Origin: Schistocerca nitens
Taxonomy: Eukaryota > Arthropoda > Insecta > Orthoptera > Acrididae
Assembly (NCBI RefSeq): GCF_023898315.1
Contig: NC_064617.1
Span: 718,907,202 to 718,971,201, forward strand
Direction: 5' to 3'
Length of the DNA stretch: 64,000 nucleotides
Shown here: positions 31,640 to 41,790 of the stretch, piece after piece
How the letters are laid out: each line of letters opens with the position of its first letter
Position numbering within the stretch: position 1 is the first letter of the stretch
Notes under the pieces: generated by a model
Seen by the model: only the letters and a program-made list of their open reading frames with translations
Database searches by the model: none
What the model was told of the DNA's origin: nothing
Made by a program: the position numbers and the translations under genes

Positions 31640-31912
31640 CATGGATACCAATTACCGTGGACCTAGTACGACGCTAAAACAGCGTCTTGCTTATGGTGAT
31701 AAGGGAATTAATATACAGGATGTCATTGCAAGGAGCATTGTATTGTTTATGCCACAAATAAAGATCTTCCTGCTGTCGATCACATATTAACTGATAAAGC
31801 CAGGCAAATACAAGTAAGAAAGAACGTAGATATAGGACAATGCATTGCAATATTCATAGCTCAGAAAGAAAAGTGTGCCAAATATAAATTGGGTGCTGGA
31901 ATAAATTCCAAA
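31640..31912 (+). pseudogene. Phospholipase A2-like protein remnant (Polinton)
   Basis: NYRGPSTTLKQRLAYGDKG resembles the Gly-Pro-Gly calcium-loop region of the parvovirus/Polinton PLA2-type domain, which helps virions cross membranes. A following block in another frame (ending KYKLGAGINSK) fits the helical remainder. The HD catalytic pair is not preserved where expected. One frame change lies near 31745. Confidence 0.55.
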
Positions 31913-31918
31913 TAAATT

Positions 31919-32190
31919 ATGGTTGGAGCTTGTACATTAACGAAGAAGAAACTTGTAGGATATTTAAAAAAAAAAAGTTGCATCCGGTCTTGGGTGGCAG
32001 CAGCTAAAAGTACATTGAAGCAGAAAGGTGGAAGAAGAAGAAACCGAGTTAAAACACCTATGGCTCTACCATTACCTAAGACACCATCAGAATCATTCCA
32101 TTACTAATTCTAGTAGTTGCAGGGCTATCAGCAGTTGGTTGTTTTCCGAGGGAACTGCCACCTTAGTCTGAACAGTGACGAATGCACAAA
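31919..32190 (+). pseudogene. Small basic virion-type protein remnant
   Basis: The open frame 31919-32107 is Lys/Arg-rich (KQKGGRRRNRVKTP), followed by a hydrophobic segment read in another frame (PLLILVVAGLSAVG). This charge-plus-hydrophobic plan recalls the adenovirus pX/pVI-like proteins of Polintons. Assignment depends largely on its position between the PLA2-like and protease remnants. Confidence 0.45.
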
Positions 32191-32329
32191 ATGCAAAGGA
32201 GCAGCTATAGAGGCTGAAAGGCGTAACAGGGCAATCGAGGCCATCACTGTTGGTGGGAGCTGCCACCATAGCTCCAACAGTGAAGAATGCTCATAATGCA
32301 ACTACAGAAAACCAACATGGAGGCCATCA

Positions 32330-32538
32330 CTATCATTAAATGACTATATTTAAAACCACACAAACCGGACAGACTGCTTACATTCAGCAAGAAACTCAAA
32401 ATTCCAAGATTTGATGGAGCGTTTATGTGGGATTCATTGCCAAAGATGATGTGTAAATGCAAAGAATGTGGGATGAATGTGGGATTATCAATCTAGATGT
32501 TGCAGGAGGATATGACAGTCACTGGGTTGCATATGTAC

Positions 32539-32569
<31 letters not shown>

Positions 32570-32710
32570 GAAAAACCATCTACTACTTTGACTTGTATGG
32601 TGATCTGAGATCACTTTGAAGAATTGCGCTGCTACGTTACAGACAAGAACCAGATGTTCTACAATTTTCGTTGCTACCAAGACTTCAAAATATTTCTCTG
32701 TCATCATTTC
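32330..32710 (+). pseudogene. Adenain-like cysteine protease remnant
   Basis: Readable blocks are KKLKIPRFDGAFMW, then INLDVAGGYDSHWVAY (with the catalytic-type His in SHWVAY), then YYFDLYGDLRS (acidic residue context). These follow the order of the adenovirus/Polinton maturation protease. A run of 29 A bases (32539-32567) sits between the last two blocks. The active-site Cys block was not found. Confidence 0.62.
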
Positions 32711-32869
32711 AGTGTAATGTTTCTCCTGATGAATGCATATCGCCACATCACTTGATGTTTAGTTGTGATGTTGTACACTCTCACTTCAAAAGAGTGCTCA
32801 TTGATATTAAGAGAAAACTGTTTTCTCTCAACAAATCCAAGCAACGGGAAGTGGAGTTCTGCAGTCATC

Positions 32870-33450
32870 AGTCCGGAAATATATAACAACTACCTGGCAT
32901 CATTGAGGTGAATAATCAGCTGCAACTAGAAAGTGGTGATGTTTTGGTAATACCTCCTGGCTCTCAAGATACTGCTGATTTGAATGCATATATAAAGTAA
33001 TTTGTACAAGGCTTTGAGTTATGTGCAAACGTTAATGTGTTTAAAACATAGATTAAGACAACAAAACAGATAACAGATTTTAGCCATGATGCGTCAATAG
33101 GATGGCTATTAGAGTTCTCAATGAGTCAACTGTTGGCAGGTAATACTGATAAATTTTTGAGTCGAATCGACAGGTGAATATTCTACCTGCTGGCAAGATT
33201 CATGTTGAGTGTAACACGACAACGAACTAATACCTTAGTGATAGATTAATTCAGACTCTCTACAGATTTGTTTTCCTACAGTGGAACCAGGTTACAAAAT
33301 CGAGGAGGTACCTGGTAATCCAATACATCTCCCCTTGACTGTTCAGACATCAGACCATTTTGAGATGAATTTCATAAATCAGAAAGCGAATCTTGTAGAT
33401 CTTTGCGGTGAGGAAATTATCGTAAGTATTCATCTGAAGCAGTAAAAATT
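32870..33450 (+). pseudogene. Capsid-type structural protein remnant (penton/minor capsid candidate)
   Basis: Blocks in changing frames include FSHDASIGWLLEFS, ILPAGKIHVECN, and FPTVEPGYKIEEVPG with PIHLPLTVQTSDHFE. They end LCGEEIIVSIHLKQ and a stop near 33448. The pattern fits a structural protein recurrent in insect Polinton-like elements next to the major capsid gene. Which virion role it has is not certain. Confidence 0.5.
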
Positions 33451-33654
33451 TAGTAAAGTATAAATACAATGCTCACAGCCATTAGAAGACCACTTTACAG
33501 AAGAAGTAGTAAATCGTAACACATGAGAATTACGAGTTTCTTAAGTCGATAGGACTGAAGCCTCGCAAGACGACATCACTCGGTTCAGCACGAAAATCTG
33601 ATCATTCGTCAGGAATATTTTTCCCACGAACCTTTTGCTTCAATAACCTTAAAC

Positions 33655-34230
33655 AACAACGATGAGATAAGAATTATTATTAAGCATCAAGATAAGTTAA
33701 CACTTTCAAGCAATAGTTTCCTATATCTGGAAGGAAGATTTATGGTCATGAAGAACGATGGAAGTTCTCTGCCAACAGCAACATCACAATTAACACATAA
33801 TTCATTCACCTTCCTGTTTCAAGAAATAAGATATGAACATAATGGTATGGAGCTAGACCGCACAGGAAATGTTGGAATCACATCAACTCTCAAAACATAT
33901 GCTTCTACGTCAGCTTCGGATATGAATGCCTTAGAAAATACAGGATGGTTCGTAGATGGATCTATAAGTGCGCATTTTAGCGCCTGTATCCTGCTCAGAA
34001 TGTCAATGGGCTTCTTTTACGACAACAAACGAGTCATTATGGGTGCTAAACAGGAAATGATTCTAGTTTGAAGTGCTACAAATAATAACTTACATATTCA
34101 AGAAGCGCCGGAAGAAGAGAATAAAATTGTGCTGGATTAATTGGTGTGGCAAGTACCCCATTTATCTGTATTAAACGAAGAGTGCCTGGAACTTTTGCAT
34201 GTGTTGCACGCAGATGCCTACTTACCATTA
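33655..34230 (+). pseudogene. Major capsid (double jelly-roll) protein remnant
   Basis: The open frame reaching 34071 contains LTHNSFTFLFQEIRYEHNGM, ELDRTGNVGITSTLKTYAS and NTGWFVDGS. This is the N-terminal jelly-roll pattern I associate with Polinton/adintovirus hexon-like proteins. A stop at 34069-34071 truncates it, and weak similarity may continue to about 34230. Assignment is from memory of the family. Confidence 0.55.
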
Positions 34231-34799
34231 ACTTTCTGTTCATGAGAATTTCACAGGTATGCAGACCTTCCAGAGACTTTTAAACAGTCATGAGGGAAAA
34301 AAAATCTGTTGAACTAGATACTCCTCAATTTATTATTCTAGCGCCGCAAACAATTAAGAAGGCGAATCAGAAAAAGGATTGAAGCATATTTGACAACTCT
34401 AAACTCATTGCTAAAATGTGCCTAAATACAGAGAGAGTACTTTTCATATGATAACTTATAGCCTGACTGGAAGGGCAACAATGTTGGTCTATGTATGATA
34501 TGTATGCAAGGTTTTACTCTTCCTAGTATGAAGGCGATGAATTTGGATGCATGTTCAGTCCTACGAAGTTTAAAGAATTAGCACCCCTGGTGATGATTGA
34601 TTGGTCCAAATAAAACGAGGCCATTAGAAGTGGAACTGTAGATGTGCATGTTGAATTTCTATCATTGTAAAAACTTTCCTAATGCAAGGAAGCATATTCG
34701 TTATTGCTACATGACCGTTCGTAAATTACTCACCTCTTACAGGAATCATACAATGTGTTGTATAAATGTACAGGTATGCCACCACATGCGTCATATTTC

Positions 34800-36953
34800 A
34801 TAAAGACGCCTCAGAGTGCAAACATCATGGTGGATTTAAAGGGGTTTTATTAATAGTGTGGGCATTTTGAGTTTAAAGATATTGCATTCTCCAATGTTGG
34901 ACAAGTATTATCGAGGTATTTCACAATCGTTGCTTCACCCAAACCGCTTAGTACAGTACAGTGCGCTAAGACCTGTCAAACTTCATGTTTTTCCACCACT
35001 CACAGGCTTCAGGTAAGTGGTTAACATATTCCATCTGTGCTGCTCATGAAGAATTGGGTAAATTAAGGACTTTCTCTATATGATATTGAAATTGGTGGCG
35101 GTCCATTGCAGTGTGCTGCCATATTCCAGCGTGGGACTCTCTGTATACAGTGAAATGCCAATCATCCAGTACACGAATCAAAGTACAGACCTCATCTGGA
35201 AAGTGAACTCTTTTCTCCATGCTCTGCACTGACATTCCTGGACACTCGTGATAAGTGCTCAGTGTGCATGCAGCAGGGTGAAGGTGATCCCACAGCTGCT
35301 CACACCACTTTTGCAGAAGGACACATACCATATGTGGCAGTACATCAAGTTGTATGCTTGTATGATTCCAACCTCAACAAATTCGAATCATATGTCAGTG
35401 ATAATCCTGTGACATGGATGCTCTCTGACTTTGAAATACTTGTGTGGGAAGTTAATCCCATTTATTGCAGCAACATTCCCATGACTAAGTAGCTGGAGAA
35501 CGATGCCTGATATGGGTAGGCACTTGATATCGTGTCCATGGGCTGCTGTTGTCAAAGAAGCAGAAAGTCCTTGCGGAGACCACTGTCATTTAACATGGAC
35601 TTTCAGTGGTGCAGCCCACAATGGATGCAACTTGAAGTACCACCTGCCACAACGCATGCCTGTTCCCCTGTAATTTGAGTGGGTATGATGCTCACTTTCT
35701 TGTTGACCACTTTGGCGATTTTAGCTTGGAAAAAGATAAGTTCAGTGTCATACCTGACAAGCAGAAAAATACATTTCGTTTTCCAAGTGAATGACGTCAA
35801 GAATATCACTCCATTTCCTGGGTTCATTAAGATGCACGCATACACCTGTCCAGAAAAATGCTGAGACAATGCATCAGGAGGATATGCATATCAACAGATC
35901 TGCATATCATGATGATGACGAAGAATGGAGATTTTCCATACCAATATATGGATTCGATGGAAAGACTCCAGAAACCACACTGCCTGATATAACCACATCC
36001 ATCAGCAAACTCACAGGCACTGCTATAACGGATGCAGATTATAGGCATGCAGTAAATGTTTGGTAGGAGTTTAACATCTCTAACTTAGAGGAATATGCTA
36101 AATTGTACATGGATACAGATATTCTCTTGCTTTTACACGTTATTGAGCAATTCCAGAGTGTCTGGCTGGGCATCATTCTGGATCCTGCCTTCTATTACAT
36201 TGTGCCAGGACTTTAGTGAGATGCTCACATATCTACATAAAACTGTTGACTGATGTTGATATGTTGTTTTTTTTCGAATGTGGGATTCGCATGGGCTTTG
36301 CCAGAGCATCCACAGGTACACCAAGGCAAACAGTCCACGAATGAGTGTGGAGGAGTATAGGTCATCTGACAATTTGAGTTACATCCATTATTTAGCTGTA
36401 AATAATCTCTACGGGCATGCCATACAACAAACTCTGCAGTTTGGAGGGCGCTGATCGCTGTCCAAAGATGAAATCATCCGACTGGGAGAAATATCCATCA
36501 CTTGGCCTCTAAAGCTGTTGTGGGATACATCCTGAAGGCAGACATGGAATATCCCACCAATTTGCATGAAATGTACAGCAACTTCCTGCGGTGTCCAGAG
36601 CGTCTAGACCCAGGAAACAGTGCCGTTTTCAAGCTGATACCAACGCTAGGGAATGAACAGAGACACATTCTACACTACAGACACTACCAGCAGTGTCTCA
36701 CGTTGAGGATGAAACTTGTTAGAATCACTCCCAGCATCTCCTTTGACCAGCGTCCCTGGTTGAAATACATTGATGGTTACCTCGAAAAGAATGCTCTCAT
36801 GACGTGTGGTTTTGAAATTTATTTTTATAAATTAACGAATAATTTAGTTTTTGGCAAAACCATGAAGAATGTTAGAACCCCCCGCAGAATTTGTTTGCTT
36901 GTGACAGTGTACCAAGTTGTATGCTCATATGATTCTGGTCTCAACATATTCGA
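34800..36953 (+). pseudogene. Protein-primed-type family B DNA polymerase remnant
   Basis: The clearest part is the open frame 36502-36972: GYILKADMEYPTNLHEMY, then HILHYRHYQQCLTLRMKL, then FYKLTNNLVFGKTMKNVR (the K-x(3)-N-x(3)-G-type palm motif). An AVNNLYGHA block at about 36394 lies in another frame and corresponds to the motif A region, but the expected catalytic Asp is not seen there. The N-terminal exonuclease part (34800-36100) is very degraded. The C-terminal palm motif and thumb are lost at the minisatellite. Confidence 0.72.
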
Positions 36954-36964
36954 GGAGCAAACGG

Positions 36965-37445
36965 ACAGATAGAGGTGCTCAGTGAGGGACAGAGAGACAG
37001 GGGGAGGGAGAGATGGGCAGAGGGAAGGTAAGGAGGAGATGAGCAGAGAGAGGGGGAAGGAGAAGATGAACAGGCAGAGACAGGGAGAAGGATATGGACA
37101 GAGAGAGAGAGGAGGAAGAGATGGGCAGAAAGAATGCAGAGGAACTGTACAGGGGAAGTACACGGTGATGTACAGAGGGTGGGAGGGCTTGGACAAAGAG
37201 AGGGCTGAAGAGAAGGTGGACGGACAGAGAAAGGGTGGAGGAAATAGCCAGAGAGAGAGGCAAGGAGGAGATGAAGAGACAGAGATGGAGAGGAGGAGAT
37301 GGGCAGAGAGAGGGCAGAGGACGATAAGGACAGGGAAAGAACAAAGAGATATACAGAGAGTGGGAGGAGGAGGAACTGGACAAAGAGATGGCGGAAGAGG
37401 CGGTGGAAAGACAGAGAAGAGGAGGAGGATATGGACAGAGAGAGG
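36965..37445. repeat. Purine-strand minisatellite (GGACAGAGAGAGG / GAGGAGATGGGCAGA units)
   Basis: Imperfect 20-30-bp units rich in G and A fill this stretch on the + strand. The 159-codon open frame across it is low-complexity (Arg/Gly/Glu) and not a gene. The same unit type recurs at 37889-38030 and, inverted, at 23480-23665. Confidence 0.88.
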
Positions 37446-37885
37446 GATTAAATTACATTAGATTAGATTCAGTTTTCATTCCACAGACCCAAAAAATGAG
37501 ATGATTCTCGTAGGTGTGGAACAAGTCAGAGACTATAACACGCAAAACATAAAACATTTGAATATAATACTCACAGGCCTGGTTATCTGTCAGGAGATTA
37601 TCAAAATAGGTGAATAGATTACAGTAAACTTGGAATGCAAATATTTGTAGAATTAATACACTGTCAGAATGAAACATAGTTATGCACTTTTAATAAATTT
37701 ATCATATACAAAATACCTAATCTTGCCTGTTGTGATCAAGTGCTGTCAAAACTGAAATCTAACAGACAGTTTTACTTAGGCTGGTCTAACAGTCCCTATT
37801 AAGATATTTATCTATAGAATAGAAAGAAATGCCTATTAAAAAGTCTTTCAAACTCTGTTTAAACTGTCCTTTATCTGAAACCCCT
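37446..37885. repeat. Probable interspersed repeat of unknown class
   Basis: ATTAGATTAGATTCAGTTTT and the GTAGGTGTGGAACAAGTCAG phrase resemble a frequent insect repeat I recall but cannot name. No coding motif is visible, and the edges coincide with the two minisatellites. Confidence 0.4.
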
Positions 37886-37888
37886 CCT

Positions 37889-38030
37889 CCAAGGAGGAGA
37901 TGGACAGAGAGAGGATGAAGGAAGAGATGACAGAGAAAGGACCACAAAAAGATATTCAGAGAGAGGGGGAGAGGCAGACTGCCTGAGAGAGAGCGGAAGA
38001 GAGAGAGGGAAGGTGGAGGAGGAGATGGGT
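37889..38030. repeat. Purine-strand minisatellite, second block
   Basis: The same GGAGGAGATGGACAGAGAGA unit type as at 36965-37445. Confidence 0.85.
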
Positions 38031-38049
38031 GCAGATTATGTGACTTATA

Positions 38050-39627
38050 ACTGAAGAGCCGAAGAAACCGTTATATCTGCGTAATATCGTGTAGAGTCCC
38101 CGTGAGCTAGCAGAAGTGCCGCGATACGACGTGATATGGATCGACTATGTCTGAAGTAGCGCTGTAGAGAACTGACACCATGAATCCTGCAGGGCTGTCC
38201 ATAAATCTGTAAGAGTACGAGGGGGTGGAGATCTCTTCTGAACAGCACGTTGCAGGGCATCCCAGATATGCTCAATAATGTTCATGTCTGGGGAGTTTGG
38301 TGGCCAGCAGAAGTGTTTAAATTCAGAAGACTGTTCCTGGAGCCACTATGCAGCAATTCTGGACGTGTGGGGTGTCGCACTGTCCTGCTGGAATTGTCCA
38401 AGTCCGTAGGAATGCACAACGGACACGAATGTATGCAGGTAGATCAGACAGGATGCTTACGTACGTATCACCTGTCAGAGTTGTATCTAGACGTATCTGG
38501 GGTCCTATATCACTCCAACTACACACGCCCACACCATTACAGAGCCTCCACCAGCGTGGACAGTCCCCTGCTGACACGCACGCTCCATGGACTCATGAGG
38601 TTATCTCCATAGCCGTGCACATCCATCCGCTCGATACAATTCGAAACGAGACTCGTCCGACCAGGCAACATGCTTCCAGTCGTCAACAGTCCAATGTAGG
38701 TGCTGAAGAGCCCAGGCGAGACGTAAAGCTTTGTGTTGTGCAGTCATCAAGGGTACACGAGTGGGCCTCCGGCTCCGAAGGTCCATATTGATGATGTTTC
38801 GCTGAATGGTTCGCACGCTAACACTTGCTGATAGCTCAGCACTGAAATCTGCAGCAATTTGCGGAAACGAAACTTCATGGCAGATTAAAACTGTGTGCCC
38901 GACCGAGACTCGAACTCGGGACCTTTGCCTTTCGCGGGCAAGTGCTCTACCATCTGAGCTACCGAAGCACGACTCACGCCCGGTACTCACAGCTTTACTT
39001 CTGCCAGTACCTCGTCTCCTAGGGGGTAGGAGGTAGGAGACGAGGTACTGGCAGAAGTAAAGCTGTGAGTACCGGGCGTGAGTCGTGCTTCGGTAGCTCA
39101 GATGGTAGAGCACTTGCCCGCGAAAGGCAAAGGTCCCGAGCTCGAGTCTCGGTCGGGCACACAGTTTTAATCTGCCAGGAAGTTTCATATCAGCGCACAC
39201 TCCGCTGCAGAGTGAAAATCTCATTCTGGAATTTGCGGAAAGGTTGCACTTATGTAGCGTTTATCGATAGTTTTCAGTCTAAATTGGTCCCGTTCTTGCG
39301 TGATCTTTTACCGACCGCAGCGATGTCGGAGAACTGATTTTTACCGGATTCCTCATATTCACGGTACAGTGATACGGGAAAATCCCCACTTCATCGCTAC
39401 GTCGGAGATGCTGTGTCCCATAGCTCATGCGCCGACTGTAACACCACGTTCAAACTCACTTAAATCTTGACAATCTGCCATTGAAGTAGCAGTAACCGAT
39501 CTAACAACTGCGCCATACACTGGTTGTCTTATATAGGCGTTGCCGAACGCAGCACCGTATTCTGCCTGCTTACGTATCTCTGTATTTGAATATGCATGCC
39601 TCTAACATTTTCTTTGGCGCTTCAGTG
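38050..39627 (-). mobile_element. Tc1-like transposon (CACTGAAGCGCC ends), interrupted and dead
   Basis: The left end TAACTGAAGAGCCGAAGAAA and the right end (reverse complement TACACTGAAGCGCCAAAGAA) are degraded inverted repeats next to TA. Minus-strand transposase pieces are SVRTIQRNIINMDLRSRRP, HVAWSDESRFELYRADG (first Asp) and VMVWACVVG, with a QQDSATPHV-like second-Asp block further down. Stops and frame changes are frequent. A 362-bp tRNA-like foldback is inserted at 38868-39229, ahead of the SVRTIQRN block in coding order. Confidence 0.82.
38868..39229. repeat. tRNA-like foldback SINE inserted in Tc1, 12-bp TSD
   Basis: Two ~150-bp arms (about 38869-39018 and 39022-39187) are near-perfect reverse complements. 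Each holds a tRNA-like unit: A box TAGCTCAGATGGTAGAGCA, B-box-like CGAGCTCGAGTCTCG (intact CGAGTTCGAGTCTCG in the left arm). A 42-bp unpaired tail ends TGAAAATCTCATTCTGG. AATTTGCGGAAA at 38856-38867 and 39230-39241 is a perfect target duplication. It is not a functional tRNA: the position before the anticodon is not U, and acceptor pairing is poor. Confidence 0.92.
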
Positions 39628-40360
39628 TACAAAAAATTGTGAAGCCACAGGTATAAAGAGAGTGATGAAATAAAAATCTTATAAAATTAATCTAGTTTGC
39701 TTCATTATTCTTATTTTTGAGCTGAATAACAAACAGATTGGCATATTAATAGTAGGTAGGTATAATGCCATTTCAGATATTGTTGGGTAAGAAGAAGCTG
39801 GAATAAACCTGTTATTTAACACTAGTTGCACTTTTTATTAATCTCATCAATATGTTTAAAATCGATTTAATACTTTCACAAACACGAGAATAAAACGCAG
39901 AAACTAATTTTTTAAATAAAAATTAATTTGTAGTATATGATTTTTAAAAAAAATTTGACCACAAAGTATAAAATAGTTTCTCCTAGTTCCATACAGACTT
40001 CTAACCCCCTTTTAAATAATCCTGAAAATTTGTAATTGTGAATTTTTAATATCTGTGAAAATGCTAGTAAGATTTTAAACGAAAAACCTTGAGCGCATGC
40101 ATTGGAAAATAGTAAAGAGGTGAACTGTTCATGCATCAGTTATGTACTGCATACACCTCACGTTTTTCGTTTTAAATCTCGGCAGTATTTTGACAGCCGC
40201 TAAAAATTCGCAGTCACACGTTTTCAGTACCACCTGTACGCGGTTTAAAATCTGCACGGAGGCATGCGAGATTATTTTATACGTTTAAATTTGATTTAAA
40301 TACATGGTATATTAAAAATTTGTTTTTATTTAAATAATTATATTCTTCTTTTTGCTATTC
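39628..40360. other. AT-rich unassigned sequence
   Basis: No gene or repeat recognised. Confidence 0.6.
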
Positions 40361-41790
40361 TATTCCGTGCAAGCCTCTTCATCTCTGCGATGTGCATACA
40401 CTTGTACATGCTTACTGTAGTCAAGCCTTGCTCTCCATCTACAATTTTCACTCCCCACAATTACCTCCATTATCAAATTGTCTGTACCATCACATCTCAG
40501 AATGTATCCTGTCAACCAATCGCTTAATTTAATCACCTTGTTTCATAAATTTCTTTTCTCCCCAGGTCGATTCGTGCCTCCTCACCACTAATCTAACTTA
40601 TCCTTCTAACCTTCAGCATTCTTCTGTAGCATCAAATGTCAAAAGCTTCTGCTCTGTTGTAGTCTGGACTGTTTACTGTTCACGTTTCAGTTCTGTATAA
40701 AGCTATACCCCAGACAGCTACCTACATAAAAGACTACTTAACACTTAACTTTGCATTTGGTGTAAACAAATTTATATTTTTCTGAAACTCTTTCGTTGAA
40801 TTTCTGGCCTGCATTTTATATTCTCGGCTGTTGTCAGATATTTTACTGCCTAAATTTCAAAACCGATCAATTACTTTTAGTGTCTCATTTCCTAATCTAT
40901 TCCCCTCAGCAACGCCAGATTTAATCGACTACTTTCCATTGACCTTGTTTTACTTTTGTTGATGACCATCATACAATCTCTTTTCAAGACACTATCCATT
41001 CCGTTCAACTGATCTTACAAGTCCTTTGCCGTATCTGATAGCATTAGAAGGCCATTGGAAAATTTCAAAGTTTTTATTTCTTCTCCCTGAATTTTAACTT
41101 CCTTTCAGGCAGTCTCCTTGGAAGCCTTTAGTACAAGTTCAACGCACACAGTGAATAACATTGTATATAGGCTGCAGCTTTGCTTCACTCCCTTCTCAAC
41201 TACTTCTTCCCATTCATGTCCATTGACTCTTATAACTGCAATCAGATTTCTGCAAATGTTGTAGATAAACTTCTGCTCCTTGTATTTCACACCTGCTACC
41301 TTCAGAATTACAGAGAGTGTTCAGCAGTTTACATTATCAAAAGATTTCTCTAAATCTACAAGTTCTGGAAGCGTATATTTGCCTTTCTTTGAAGATAAAT
41401 CATAGGATCACTATTGCCCAGCGTGTTTCTTCATTTGTCCGGAATATAAGTTGACCTTACATGGTCGGCTTCTAAGACCCCTTCCATTAACCTACAAATA
41501 ATTCGTATCAGTATTTTGCATTCGTGACTTATTACGCTGATGGTTCGCTAATATTCACCTCTGTCAGCACCTGCATTCTTTAGAATTTGGATTATTACAG
41601 TCTTCTTGAATCACCAAGAGAATCTAATATTGAATTTATCCACAATTAAACTGGCCTGTCGTTCTTTACATTAAGTGGAAAATTCATTCATGTTTTTCTG
41701 CATTGTCTTAGAATCGTCCAGTGTCGATATTTTCCCGTAGACAACAGCATGATCTGTGCATAATCTTGTGCTGGCCCTATTTGAAAAATC
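40361..41790 (-). pseudogene. RTE-type LINE remnant, copy F, heavily decayed
   Basis: On the minus strand the sequence follows the RTE at 50750-54044 with many indels. The 3' region has TGCAAGCCTCTTCATCTC. A translated block at 41105-41290 reads YNICRNLIAVIRVNGHEWEE and VEKGVKQSCSLYTMLF, the RT domain around motif B. It is clearly older than copies A-C. Edges are approximate. Confidence 0.75.

Larger units (their letters stand above)
30984..36953 (+). mobile_element. Decayed Maverick/Polinton (adintovirus-like) element
   Basis: Seven gene remnants on one strand match the gene set of Polintons/adintoviruses in a plausible order: integrase C-terminus, phospholipase-like, basic virion-type protein, adenain-like protease, two capsid-type proteins, family B DNA polymerase. 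All are broken. The DNA-packaging ATPase and the integrase catalytic core were not found, and no terminal inverted repeats or 6-bp target duplications were located. The left end (before 30984) and the right end (minisatellite from 36965) are therefore undefined. Confidence 0.75.

Noticed and set aside
33742-34071. The capsid-type frame as an expressed host gene
   Set aside because: It is flanked by broken Polinton genes in order and ends at a premature stop, so it is better explained as part of the fossil element.
36979-37461. 123-159-codon frames on both strands
   Set aside because: They are low-complexity translations of the purine minisatellite.
39079-39170. A tRNA gene (GTAGCTCAGATGGTAGAGCA … CGAGTCTCG)
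   Set aside because: It is one arm of a foldback with a target duplication, the base before the anticodon is not U, and the acceptor stem does not pair. I treat it as a SINE-like repeat.
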